Assembly: GCF_019097845.1 (NCBI RefSeq)
Contig: NZ_JAHRGM010000076.1
Location: forward strand, 1 to 64,000
Length of the DNA stretch: 64,000 nucleotides
From: Sphingobium sp. AS12
Lineage (GTDB): Bacteria > Pseudomonadota > Alphaproteobacteria > Sphingomonadales > Sphingomonadaceae
Direction: 5' to 3'
Shown: positions 44,650 to 53,279 of the stretch, in pieces
Position numbering within the stretch: position 1 is the stretch's first letter
How the letters are laid out: each line of letters opens with the position of its first letter
Made by a program: the position numbers and the translations under genes
The notes under the pieces: model-generated
Databases searched by the model: none
What the model saw: the letters and a program-made list of their open reading frames with translations, nothing else
Told to the model about the DNA's origin: nothing

Positions 44650-45177
44650 CTAATCTGGTTCAACAACGGGCCATTTCTGCCCTGGATAGAGCAGTCTCAT
44701 GGTCGCCGGCGCGCCGCATTGGCGGATCGCGACCTCGACATAACGGGCGCGTTCGGCCTTGAGTGAGGCGGATGTCAGGGCGAATTTGCGTTCATGCGCC
44801 ACTTCGTCCGCCGTGAAAGGCTTGGCACCGGCAGGCGCGCTCGCCCCGCCCAGGCCAAAGACCATATAATTGACCAGATCGGCGAGCTGCTGATTGTCGG
44901 TGATCCGGCTATGCGCGATATTGGGCAGGCGGATCAGATAGGCGCGCGATTGCGGCGTACACATGAACCAGCCGACCCGCCCGCGCAGTTCAGGCAATTG
45001 CGCAGGCGCCGCGCTGCCCTGGATACCGTGACAGCCACCACAATGTTCGGCATAGTCGGATCGCGCCAGATCCGGGTCGGTGATCGCAGCGGGCAACACG
45101 CCCAATGGCGGCAACGCGGCACGGCCTATGCCGACCGCGCCTATCAGGAGCAGGGAACCCAGCAATAGCCTGCGCAT
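44650..45177 (-). CDS. Monoheme cytochrome c of the aromatic amine dehydrogenase operon
   Basis: 175 residues with signal peptide (to about residue 20). One c-heme site, CGGCH (46-50). The rest is unlike a plain class I cytochrome, with an extended C-terminal half (TADEVAHERKFALTSASLKAERARYVEVAIRQCG). Being the last gene of the operon, 12 bases after the light-chain gene, it may accept electrons from the TTQ enzyme in place of, or next to, a blue copper protein; no azurin or amicyanin gene is present here. Confidence 0.8.
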   Translation of the reverse strand: MRRLLLGSLLLIGAVGIGRAALPPLGVLPAAITDPDLARSDYAEHCGGCHGIQGSAAPAQLPELRGRVGWFMCTPQSRAYLIRLPNIAHSRITDNQQLADLVNYMVFGLGGASAPAGAKPFTADEVAHERKFALTSASLKAERARYVEVAIRQCGAPATMRLLYPGQKWPVVEPD

Positions 45178-45189
45178 CGCGATAAAGTC

Positions 45190-45735
45190 CTAGCTGGCAG
45201 ACCCCACCAGCACCGCGGTAGAGCAATGATATTCCATGCTGGTCGTGCCAAAGCACCAGATCACGTCATTATTGAGTTGCGGCATGTAGAGCTGGGTTTC
45301 GCGGTCGGTATTGTCGCAGCCGCACTGGCCGCAGGCGGGTTTGCCGCAACAGTCGCGATAGGCGATCAGATAGGCCTTGCCATCGTCCGGGTTGATGCAG
45401 GTGCCAACCCAGGAAACAGGCGATGGCTCCGCGCCCGGCGGACAGCTGTGGATACCGCCGCCACAGCATGTGCAAAGCGCGCCATCGATAGCGCAATAGC
45501 GCCAATAATCGCACTTGGTGTCATCCTTGGTCTGGGCATTGCGCGCGAAGCCGGTCTTGGCTTCGGGCGATCGGTCCGGCTTGGCCGCTTCGGCGCGGCT
45601 GACCGGCAGCAGCGGGAAGGCAGGCGCGGCAACCAGCGCTGCGCCGAGGCGCGAGAGCATTGAGCGGCGCGAAGTACCCCCGGCCAATTTGCGCAACAAT
45701 CGTTCGCCCATGGCGTCGGCGTCGAACTTTTTCAT
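45190..45735 (-). CDS. aauA: Aromatic amine dehydrogenase light chain (TTQ subunit)
   Basis: 181 residues. A Tat-like signal (SRRSMLSRLGAALVAA) is followed by a cysteine-rich chain with many disulfides. The two tryptophans that form tryptophan tryptophylquinone are Trp109 in SWVGTC and Trp160 in VIWCFG, and the catalytic Asp is Asp128 in YRDCC; these positions coincide with those I recall for the Alcaligenes faecalis aromatic amine dehydrogenase precursor. The enzyme oxidises arylalkylamines such as tyramine or phenethylamine to aldehydes in the periplasm. TTQ formation normally needs MauG, not found here. Confidence 0.92.
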   Translation of the reverse strand: MKKFDADAMGERLLRKLAGGTSRRSMLSRLGAALVAAPAFPLLPVSRAEAAKPDRSPEAKTGFARNAQTKDDTKCDYWRYCAIDGALCTCCGGGIHSCPPGAEPSPVSWVGTCINPDDGKAYLIAYRDCCGKPACGQCGCDNTDRETQLYMPQLNNDVIWCFGTTSMEYHCSTAVLVGSAS

Positions 45736-45758
45736 GTCACTGACCCCCTATATGCCGC

Positions 45759-46361
45759 TCAGGCTGCCTGCGCCTTTAACGATCCGATATATTCCTGCAC
45801 GGTCTTGATCCCCATTTCATGAGCGATGACCAGACTTTCGAGATGCTCGCGGCTGTTGACCAGTCCTTTGGACAGGATTGTCCCTTCCGCGTCGAGCAAC
45901 ACAGCATAGGGCAGCTTGGCAACGCCAAAGGCTTGCCCGACTTCAGGGCCGTTGACGAACATATAGCTCTCCAGCCCATGCTGCGCGATCATCGCGCGCT
46001 GGGCTGCGGCATCATCATCGCCTACGAAACTGAGCGCGACACGCTCGTCGCGGGCGAAGGATTTGGCCATCGGGATGATCGACTTGCACAGCGGGCATTG
46101 GGCCGACACGAACATCAACAGGCGCAGCGGCACGTCATGGGCATGGCCGCCGATCGTCACGGGCGTACCGTCAAGCGCGCGGGCATCGACCTTGATCGTG
46201 GCGTCGCCAACCGCCGGGCCGCCGCTGGTGGTGAGCGCACCGGCTGGCGCGACGCGGATGTGCAGCACGCCGACCTGGCGCGCTACCGCGAGCAGCGCTA
46301 CGCCAAGTCCCAGGATCACGATCCATGACAGGATTTGCGAGAGAATGAGCGATGTCATCAT
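45759..46361 (-). CDS. aauD: MauD/AauD thioredoxin-like maturation protein
   Basis: 200 residues. An N-terminal membrane helix (LSWIVILGLGVALLAVA) and a periplasmic thioredoxin-like domain with CPLC (Cys89, Cys92) are the MauD pattern. It assists disulfide formation in the six-disulfide light chain. It lies 23 bases before the light-chain gene and 6 bases after aauE. Confidence 0.9.
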   Translation of the reverse strand: MMTSLILSQILSWIVILGLGVALLAVARQVGVLHIRVAPAGALTTSGGPAVGDATIKVDARALDGTPVTIGGHAHDVPLRLLMFVSAQCPLCKSIIPMAKSFARDERVALSFVGDDDAAAQRAMIAQHGLESYMFVNGPEVGQAFGVAKLPYAVLLDAEGTILSKGLVNSREHLESLVIAHEMGIKTVQEYIGSLKAQAA

Positions 46362-46367
46362 GAATGC

Positions 46368-46898
46368 TTATCTCCGGTAGGCGGCGGGCGACGCGATCAG
46401 CGCGCCGATGGAATTGCAGAGCAGATAGGCCAGATAGAGTGCAACACCGCCAACCATGGCCGTGCCGATATCCATCGCGCCAAACGATGGCGCGGGCCAC
46501 AGGCGCGGAAACAACAGCACAGCCAGCACGGCGTTGCGGGCGACCAGCGGCCAGCCGACCGGATGGCGCAGCTGCGACCGCCCGCAACCGCAATCGATAT
46601 GGGTGCGACCGCGCCGGATATTGATCGCCATCGCCACCCCAAACAGCGTCAGGAGCAGGATAGCCAATATCACCGGCAGTGGCGCGAAGCCCACGATCAG
46701 TGCGCCGCCGATCCCTATTTCAGCGATCGGCAGGATTTTCGCGGCAGGTAAGACCAGCCCGGTGGGGAGCAGCCGGTAATTGGCGATCACGCCGGGCAGC
46801 AGCATGCGATGACGCCATTTGTCGATGCCCGCGATCAGCAGGATTAGGCCAACGCCCAGCGATGCGGCCAGTCCGGTAATTGCCAGCCCCAGCGCCAT
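46368..46898 (-). CDS. aauE: MauE/AauE membrane maturation protein
   Basis: 176 residues, about four or five membrane helices, ATG two bases after the heavy-chain stop. GLILLIAGIDKWRHR and a HIDCGCG motif match the MauE/DoxX-like family; the paired cysteines fit a role in redox relay with MauD for light-chain disulfides. Inner membrane. Confidence 0.88.
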   Translation of the reverse strand: MALGLAITGLAASLGVGLILLIAGIDKWRHRMLLPGVIANYRLLPTGLVLPAAKILPIAEIGIGGALIVGFAPLPVILAILLLTLFGVAMAINIRRGRTHIDCGCGRSQLRHPVGWPLVARNAVLAVLLFPRLWPAPSFGAMDIGTAMVGGVALYLAYLLCNSIGALIASPAAYRR

Positions 46899-46900
46899 GG

Positions 46901-48076
46901 TCAGGACGGGTCCGCAACCGTAATGGTGCTGCCCCCGGCCTTTTCGATCTTGTGCTTTTCCTCGCCGGTGGCGACGTCGATGACGATGGCGCTGGCCTCC
47001 TCGCCATTCATGAACAGTAGCGGCTTGTCGGTCTGCGACACTTCGATATTGTTCATCGGCTCCTTGAGCGCGCGGCGCTTGACGACCTTTTGCGTGGCCA
47101 GGTCGACCTCCCAGACTTCGGTGCCCGATGCCTTGTGCGACCAATATTCGCCCATATGCATCAGCACGAACAAATGGCCCGACGGGCGGTGAAGCGCCAT
47201 CGGCTGGCGACCGCCCGGATACCAGTTCAGCTCCAGCGGCGTGGTTTCGCCCGGACGGATGCCCGCAGCGGCCTGAATGGAGAATGGCGCGGAAATGGTC
47301 GGCGTCGGGCCTAACTTGGCCTGATAAATCTGGCCGGTATAGGTCAGGAAGGTCGTTTCCTTCTTGCGCTTGTCATAGGTGAAATTGTCGAAGATCGGAT
47401 CATCGGTGGCCGAGAAAAAGGGCGCGCTATGGGTGATGTCCGCCTTGCTCCCCTTGATCGCCACGGTGGCGAGTGAACCGTCCGAACACAGCGCGGAAAA
47501 ACCGACACCCGGATTGGGCATCATGCTGGCACAGCCGGGCAGTTCCACCGCAGTCACGAACTTGCGCTTGACCAGATCGACGACATTCACCCCGGATACA
47601 GGGCTGAAATCATAGACAAAGGCGGTTTTGCCATCGTCGCTGACGATGAAATTATTCTTGCGCGACCCGATCAATATGCGGCCGGGCAGGGGGACTTCGG
47701 TGATCAGGTTCAGCGTCTGGCTGTCATAGACCGACACCATGTCCTGCCGCGTGCCGCGATCCCCCTTCGACCAGATGGTTTCGGCGACATAATAATATTT
47801 GCCCGCCGGATCGATCGCGAAGTCGGCCAGGCGGCGGGTTTCGACCATGCCCTTCATCTTGCCGGTTTCGCCGTCGAAAATGCTGGTGCCCGGCATGTCC
47901 CACCCGCCATCGACAAAGAACCAGGTCGGTTTGGGCGGGGTGATGGTCAGGACGTCGGATGTCTCCATTTCCAGCACGGTGCCGGTATCGGCGGGCGCGG
48001 CCTGAGCCGGGCTAACAAGCAGCGCCCAGCCCCATGCGGCGGCAGCGAACAATCCCCTGGCGGCGGTTCTCGGCAT
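46901..48076 (-). CDS. aauB: Aromatic amine dehydrogenase heavy chain (beta-propeller)
   Basis: 391 residues from ATG 48076 (GGGGGATCACG upstream). The signal peptide ends SPAQA. The mature part is the seven-bladed propeller of the MauB/AauB family (TWFFVDGGWDMPGTSIFDGETGKMKGMVE, LNWYPGGRQPMALH, HMGEYWSHKASGTEVWEVDL). It forms the alpha2beta2 enzyme with the light chain. First gene of the operon B-E-D-A-cytochrome. A plausible promoter with an embedded palindrome lies 72 bases upstream. Confidence 0.92.
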   Translation of the reverse strand: MPRTAARGLFAAAAWGWALLVSPAQAAPADTGTVLEMETSDVLTITPPKPTWFFVDGGWDMPGTSIFDGETGKMKGMVETRRLADFAIDPAGKYYYVAETIWSKGDRGTRQDMVSVYDSQTLNLITEVPLPGRILIGSRKNNFIVSDDGKTAFVYDFSPVSGVNVVDLVKRKFVTAVELPGCASMMPNPGVGFSALCSDGSLATVAIKGSKADITHSAPFFSATDDPIFDNFTYDKRKKETTFLTYTGQIYQAKLGPTPTISAPFSIQAAAGIRPGETTPLELNWYPGGRQPMALHRPSGHLFVLMHMGEYWSHKASGTEVWEVDLATQKVVKRRALKEPMNNIEVSQTDKPLLFMNGEEASAIVIDVATGEEKHKIEKAGGSTITVADPS

Positions 48077-48148
48077 CTGGCGTGATCCCCCTTGATCGTG
48101 CGGACGCCCAGGCGGACTCATCGGGTCCCCACAACGGCGTCTGGGCAA

Positions 48149-48177
48149 AGATTGGACAGCTGTCCGGTATTGGTCAA
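48149..48177 (-). promoter_or_regulatory. Candidate aauB promoter with embedded palindrome
   Basis: On the minus strand TTGACC (48177-48172) and CAATCT (48154-48149) are 17 bases apart. The spacer carries the perfect palindrome GGACAGCTGTCC (48154-48165), a likely operator between -35 and -10. The TetR gene 87 bases upstream, in the same direction, could encode the repressor. Confidence 0.45.
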
Positions 48178-48251
48178 GCGCTTTGGCGGGCGGAGCAGAA
48201 ATATATTTTGCAATGCAGCAATGCGCCGCAGAGCCGGATTGTTTGCTGGCC

Positions 48252-48905
48252 TTATGCGGTCTGCGCCATCAACCCAGCAAGGTCGCGCGATGTCACCGTT
48301 TTGGCGAGGTGAACCAGCGATGTAGCGGCAAGCGCGGTGAAAGCCGGCATCTTGTGCGCCCAGGGCTTGCCATGGCCCAGAAACGGGGTCGATCCTTCCA
48401 TCGACGCGCTGATGAACAGGGCGACGCTATGCACTTCGTCGGCGGACAGCGCCGGGTTGAGTTCTGCGACATATTCGCCGATGGCACCATGTACCCGCTC
48501 ATAAAAGGCGCGGACCCGATCGGCGACGAAATCGCTATGATTGGCCAGCGCCCATAATTCGGTGAATAAATGGGTGGTACGCTTGGTCTGTATGTCGTCC
48601 AGGCACAGGATGATGACGCGCCTCAGCCTTTCTTCGGCAGTCAGGCCGGGCCTGCGCACCGTCTTGTCCATCATCGCGCCATAGGAATCGACCAGTTCGT
48701 CCAGCATCACCTGGATCAGCATTTCCTTGCGCGGGAAATGATAGCTGACATTGCCGACCTTCATGTCGCACCGCGCGGCGATGCGGCGCAGGGTGAAGGC
48801 ATCGGACCCTTCGTCGATCAATACCGCCAGCGCTGCCTTGAGGATCTGATCGACCGTTTCTGTCCCGCGCGCGTAGATGCCGGGACGGGAGGGTGAGAAT
48901 ATCAT
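48252..48905 (-). CDS. TetR/AcrR family transcriptional regulator
   Basis: 217 residues. N-terminal helix-turn-helix (FTLRRIAARCDMKVGNVSYHFPRKEMLIQVMLDEL) followed by a helical ligand domain. It lies directly upstream of aauB on the same strand and divergent from the GH2 gene. It may repress the aau genes in the absence of amine, or an unrelated target; the palindrome at 48154 is a candidate site. Confidence 0.85.
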   Translation of the reverse strand: MIFSPSRPGIYARGTETVDQILKAALAVLIDEGSDAFTLRRIAARCDMKVGNVSYHFPRKEMLIQVMLDELVDSYGAMMDKTVRRPGLTAEERLRRVIILCLDDIQTKRTTHLFTELWALANHSDFVADRVRAFYERVHGAIGEYVAELNPALSADEVHSVALFISASMEGSTPFLGHGKPWAHKMPAFTALAATSLVHLAKTVTSRDLAGLMAQTA

Positions 48906-49023
48906 GTCACTATCCGCCTTGCGCCGATCCTACCATCCATTCGGACGCGCCGCCACCCTTCCTGTCCTGATCGCCGCGACGAATATCGCACCGGCGACGG
49001 GGATGCGGCTCGACAGCCGCATA

Positions 49024-49039
49024 ATGATAACGTTATCAT
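49024..49039. promoter_or_regulatory. LacI-type operator upstream of GH2 gene
   Basis: Perfect 16-bp palindrome ATGATAACGTTATCAT with the central CG and TGATAA/TTATCA arms common to LacI/GalR-family operators. It lies 37 bases before the GH2 ATG chosen here. No LacI-family gene is in the window. Confidence 0.7.
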
Positions 49040-49076
49040 AAAGTCCATTGGCATCGGCCGGGGAATGGATATCCGC

Positions 49077-51743
49077 ATGAATAGATTGTCTCTTTTGGCC
49101 CCGTTGCTTTTGATCGCGACGCCGGTTCAGGCGCTGGCGACCGATGCGCCGCCCTCGCGAACCGGTGTGGCCGAAGCCGCATCGCCTCGCATGGTCCGGT
49201 CGCTGGACGATGGCTGGCGTTTCCGTTTTGGCGGCGATGACAGCGGCGTGACCGCTCCGGGCTATGATGACGGGAGTTGGGAGGCGATCTCCATACCCCA
49301 TAGCTGGAATCATTTTGGCGAATATGGCCTGAAGCGGTCGGCCGGGGCCAACAGCGCGCAGGGTGTGGGATGGTACAGGCGCACGGTCGATGCCCCGGTG
49401 GCAACCGGCGGGCAGCGGCACTATCTGGATTTCGCCGCTGTCGGGACGATCGCGGACCTGTGGGTGAATGGCCGGCATGTCGGCCAGCACAAGGGCGCAT
49501 TCTCGCGCTTCCGCTTTGACGTGACCCGCTTCTGGCGCGCGGGCGCACCGAACCTGATCGTGGTGAAGGCCGACAATAGCAAACCTGCCAAGGGCAGTTC
49601 GACCGAATATATCATCCCGCTGGCCGGGGACTTTTTCGTGCATGGCGGCATCTATCGCGGTGTGTCGCTGATTACAGCGCCCGATGCGGGTATCGACCTG
49701 CTCGATCATGCCGGGCCGGGCATCTATGCGCGGGCCAGCAGCATCACGGCGGAGACGGCGCATGTTACAGTGCTGGCCAGACTGCGCAATCAGGGCAAGG
49801 CGCGGGTGGCTATGGCGAGCGCCATCATTCGGGACGCGGCAGGCGTGGAGGTCGCACGCACGACGATGCCCGTGAAGCTGCCCGCAGGAAGCATGACGAC
49901 GACGCTCGACCTGGATGTGGCCCGGCCACATCTGTGGAACGGCACGGCGGACCCCTATCTCTATACGGTGACGGTAGAGCTGCGCGACAAGGTCGGGCTG
50001 TTCGACCGGGTCGACCAGCCACTGGGCATTCGCAGCTTTCGCTTCGACGCCAATGCCGGCTTTTTCCTGAATGGTCGGCGGATCAAGCTGCATGGCGTGT
50101 CGCGCCATCAGGACCGGGCGGGCAAGGGCTGGGCCTTGTCGGCGCAGGACCATGCCAATGATATGGCGCTCATCAGGGAAATGGGCGCCAACACGGTGCG
50201 GCAGGCCCATTATCAACATGCCGACGAATGGACCGGGGAAGCGGATCGCGCGGGCATGGTCGTGTGGGCCGAACTCCCCTATGTGACCGCGCCGTCGCTC
50301 GATGGTGGCACGGGCGCGCCTGCTTTATGGGCCAATGCCGAAGAGCAGTTGCGCGAACAGATCCGCCAGAATTACAATCATCCCTCGATCCTGCTGTGGT
50401 CGGTAGGTAATGAAGTGGATTCCGCCAAGGGCTTTGGCGTGGGCAGGGAACCCGCCAAACCGCTGGCACTGCTGCAACATTTGCAGGCGGTGGCGAAGGA
50501 GGAGGATCCGTTCCGTCCGACCGCCTTTGCCGATTGCTGCGAGGGGTTGAGGATGATCCAGACCGCCGGGGAGAAACTGGCGGGGACGGCGGACCTGATC
50601 GGCTATAATCGCTATTTTGGCTGGTATTATCCAAAGCCTCTGGAGGCGCGGCAGCAACTGGGCGCGCAGATGGACAAATTCCATGCCGAACATCCGGCGC
50701 TGCCGATATCGGTCAGCGAATATGGTGCCGGTGGCGCAATCAGCCAGCACAGCGACAATATCAGGACCGGGTTCATCAACGCGATCGGTCGGCCGCAGAC
50801 CGAGGAATATCTGGGCTGGGTGCATGAGGCGAACTGGCCCGCGATCCGGGAACGCGACTATATCTTCGCCAGCTGGGTATGGAACATGTTCGATTTCCCG
50901 TCGAGCCTGCGCGAGGAAGGCGATTCCGTCGATCTGAATACCAAGGGGCTGGTGACGTTCGATCGCAAGGTGAAGAAGGACGCATTTTATTATTACAAGG
51001 CGCAATGGTCGGGTGAGCCGGTCCTGCACCTGACCGGCAAGCGCTATATCGACCGCACCTACCCGATCATGGACGTCAAGGCCTATAGCAATGCCGAGCG
51101 GGCGACATTGACGATCAACGGGCGGGTGGTCGGCGACGTCGCCTCTGGCGGCAGCATCTGCAACTGGACCAACGTGCCGCTGGCGCCGGGCGCGAACGAT
51201 GCGGTAGTGACGGCGGTGGCGCATGGCCAGACGGTGCGCGATTCCATGGTCTGGCATGGTCCTGATCCGGCGCTGGGCATCCATATCGATGCGGGTGACA
51301 TTGCGGGCCGGGTGCTGGGCGATCGCCGGTTTGGATCGGATCATTTCGTCACCGGCGGCCAGCCTGCCGTACTCAATCTGGGCAGTTTCGGGGGCCGTAG
51401 TTCGGGACCGAAAAGGATGGTGGAAGCCACCGAACCGGACCTTTACGCCTATTGGCGCGAAGGCGATGCCTTTTCCTATGCCATTCCTGTACCCAATGGA
51501 AAATGGCGCGTGACCATCCACAGCTTCGAGCCACGCACGGAGGGTACGGAGGGGCAGAGCATGGCGATCACCGCGCAGGGCAAGACGGCGGTGCCCGCGT
51601 TCAACATCGCCAGGGCCGCAGCAGGTCCGCTCAAGGGCTTTGCTATGACCTTCCCTGTCAGGGTCAGGGACGGGCTGTTGCGGCTCGATTTTGCGGGGCA
51701 GGGTGGCAAGGCGGTGGTCGCGGCGATCGAGATATCGAAATAG
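49077..51743 (+). CDS. GH2 family glycosidase (beta-galactosidase type), exported
   Basis: 888 residues from ATG 49077; ATG 49065 adds four. A signal peptide ends VQALA. Domains: N-terminal sugar-binding jelly roll, immunoglobulin-like domain, TIM barrel with acid/base Glu446 in SVGNEVD and nucleophile Glu548 in VSEYGAGG, then C-terminal DUF4982-like and malectin-like beta domains, the latter with YAYWREGDAFSYAIPVPNG. Retaining GH2 enzymes of this length cleave beta-galactosides, beta-glucuronides or related linkages. It is monocistronic with a LacI-type operator, unrelated by position to the amine genes. Confidence 0.87.
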   Translation: MNRLSLLAPLLLIATPVQALATDAPPSRTGVAEAASPRMVRSLDDGWRFRFGGDDSGVTAPGYDDGSWEAISIPHSWNHFGEYGLKRSAGANSAQGVGWYRRTVDAPVATGGQRHYLDFAAVGTIADLWVNGRHVGQHKGAFSRFRFDVTRFWRAGAPNLIVVKADNSKPAKGSSTEYIIPLAGDFFVHGGIYRGVSLITAPDAGIDLLDHAGPGIYARASSITAETAHVTVLARLRNQGKARVAMASAIIRDAAGVEVARTTMPVKLPAGSMTTTLDLDVARPHLWNGTADPYLYTVTVELRDKVGLFDRVDQPLGIRSFRFDANAGFFLNGRRIKLHGVSRHQDRAGKGWALSAQDHANDMALIREMGANTVRQAHYQHADEWTGEADRAGMVVWAELPYVTAPSLDGGTGAPALWANAEEQLREQIRQNYNHPSILLWSVGNEVDSAKGFGVGREPAKPLALLQHLQAVAKEEDPFRPTAFADCCEGLRMIQTAGEKLAGTADLIGYNRYFGWYYPKPLEARQQLGAQMDKFHAEHPALPISVSEYGAGGAISQHSDNIRTGFINAIGRPQTEEYLGWVHEANWPAIRERDYIFASWVWNMFDFPSSLREEGDSVDLNTKGLVTFDRKVKKDAFYYYKAQWSGEPVLHLTGKRYIDRTYPIMDVKAYSNAERATLTINGRVVGDVASGGSICNWTNVPLAPGANDAVVTAVAHGQTVRDSMVWHGPDPALGIHIDAGDIAGRVLGDRRFGSDHFVTGGQPAVLNLGSFGGRSSGPKRMVEATEPDLYAYWREGDAFSYAIPVPNGKWRVTIHSFEPRTEGTEGQSMAITAQGKTAVPAFNIARAAAGPLKGFAMTFPVRVRDGLLRLDFAGQGGKAVVAAIEISK

Positions 51744-52048
51744 CAGCGTAGGCGTCGGGCATCGCCTGATTCGTCGCACTGGCGGCAAAGTCAGCCTGCA
51801 TTGCGCCCATCGCCGGACCTGGCGTCTCGTTTGGACGGCATGGCAAAGATCGGCACGACGATAAAGTCGGAAAACGCCTGCAAATCCGCCAAAAAATCGC
51901 GGGGTCGAGCGGCAGGTCCGCGCCCGGACCGATGACCCGGTCTTGGCAGATGTGCCTTGTCCGCCTGTTATGGTCGCCCATGCCATGCGCCCCAATGAAC
52001 CGTGGGTGCGGGCCAACGCCATGATTGCGCAAGAGAGGCATCTGACCT
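51744..52048. other. Intergenic region, nothing recognised
   Basis: 305 bases between the GH2 stop and the dehydratase GTG. I see no coding signal of its own, no strong hairpin and no copy of the motifs described elsewhere; GAGAGG near 52032 is the ribosome site of the next gene. Confidence 0.4.
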
Positions 52049-53224
52049 GTGAGCGAGACCATCTTCGACTGTTCGGACATCGACCAATATCTCGGCAAGC
52101 CGATGCAGCCCGCCCGGATGCGCGAACCGATCCACAATAACGACATTCGCCGCTGGGTGCAGGCGATGCACTATCCCAACCTGCTCCACTATGACGCCGA
52201 CTATGCCGAGGAAAGCCGCTGGGGCAAACTGGTCGCGCCGCAGAGCTTTGCCGTGACGATGGACGATGGCCATGGTGCCGGACCAGCCTGTGTCGGCAGC
52301 ATCCCCAATTCGCATTTGCTGTTCGGCGGTGACGAATGGTGGTTCTATGGCCCGCGCATCCAGGGCGGCGACATGGTTCATAATGAGCGGGTGCCGTTCG
52401 ACTATGTCGTCAAGGACACCAAATTCGCCGGTCCCACCTGCTTCCAGCGCGGCGACAATAATTACTACAATCAAAATGGCGATCTGCTGGCGAAGCAGCG
52501 ATCGACCGCGATCCGCTATTCGGCGGAAGCGGGCCGGGAAAAGACATCCGCCGAGGTTGTCGAAAATACCGAAGATCCGGTCTGGACCGATCAGGAGCTG
52601 GCCGAGATTCAGGAGCGCAAGTTCCGCTGGGTCCAGATGCTGCACAATCTGGGTCATGGCAAACGCTATCTGGATGATGTGGCGGTGGGCGATGCCCTGC
52701 CCGAACGGGTGTTCGGCCCGCACAGCATTGCCAGCTTCACCACAGAATGGCGCGCCTATCTGTTCACCATTTGGGGCGGCACACATCGGCGGACGGACCT
52801 TGACCTGGCCGCGCTTGGCTTTGTCGATGAAATGGCGGGCCATGAAAATGATCCGGTGATGGAGCGGATCAATCCTGAGCTGACGGATGGCGCCTATTTC
52901 GGCCCGTCGCGCGGGCATCTCTTCCCGCGCTGGGCGCGCTTCATCGGGATGCCGCGCGCCTATGGCTATGGCGCGTCGATGGGGGCGTGGGTGGTCGATT
53001 ATCTGTCGGGCTGGGCCGGCGAATGGGGCATGGTGACCCATTCGGTCGCCTCCTATCGCGGTCCCGCCTTCACCGGCGACATCACGATCATGACCGGCAC
53101 CATCGTCGACAAATTCGTCGATGATGAAGGCCGCGACGTGGTGCAGGTGGACGTGCGAATGGCCAATCAGGTCGGCACCGTGCTGGCGACGGCCAAGGCG
53201 GAAGTAATGCTCCCCAAAAAATGA
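52049..53224 (+). CDS. MaoC/FAS1-like acyl dehydratase family protein
   Basis: 391 residues with a GTG start 11 bases after GAGAGG. It has two hot-dog folds: an N-terminal one (SRWGKLVAPQSFAVTMDDGHG) of the MaoC_dehydrat_N type and a C-terminal one (SIASFTTEWRAYLF, RGPAFTGDITIMTGTIVDK, VDVRMANQVGTVLATAKAEVMLP). Such proteins hydrate or dehydrate acyl-CoA esters, often of steroid or branched-acid pathways. It stands alone, so its pathway is not clear. Cytoplasmic. Confidence 0.78.
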   Translation: MSETIFDCSDIDQYLGKPMQPARMREPIHNNDIRRWVQAMHYPNLLHYDADYAEESRWGKLVAPQSFAVTMDDGHGAGPACVGSIPNSHLLFGGDEWWFYGPRIQGGDMVHNERVPFDYVVKDTKFAGPTCFQRGDNNYYNQNGDLLAKQRSTAIRYSAEAGREKTSAEVVENTEDPVWTDQELAEIQERKFRWVQMLHNLGHGKRYLDDVAVGDALPERVFGPHSIASFTTEWRAYLFTIWGGTHRRTDLDLAALGFVDEMAGHENDPVMERINPELTDGAYFGPSRGHLFPRWARFIGMPRAYGYGASMGAWVVDYLSGWAGEWGMVTHSVASYRGPAFTGDITIMTGTIVDKFVDDEGRDVVQVDVRMANQVGTVLATAKAEVMLPKK

Positions 53225-53279
53225 CGGGATGGACGGGCTTGCGATGGTGTCGCAAGCCCGTCCAGTGATCGCTTCTGCC

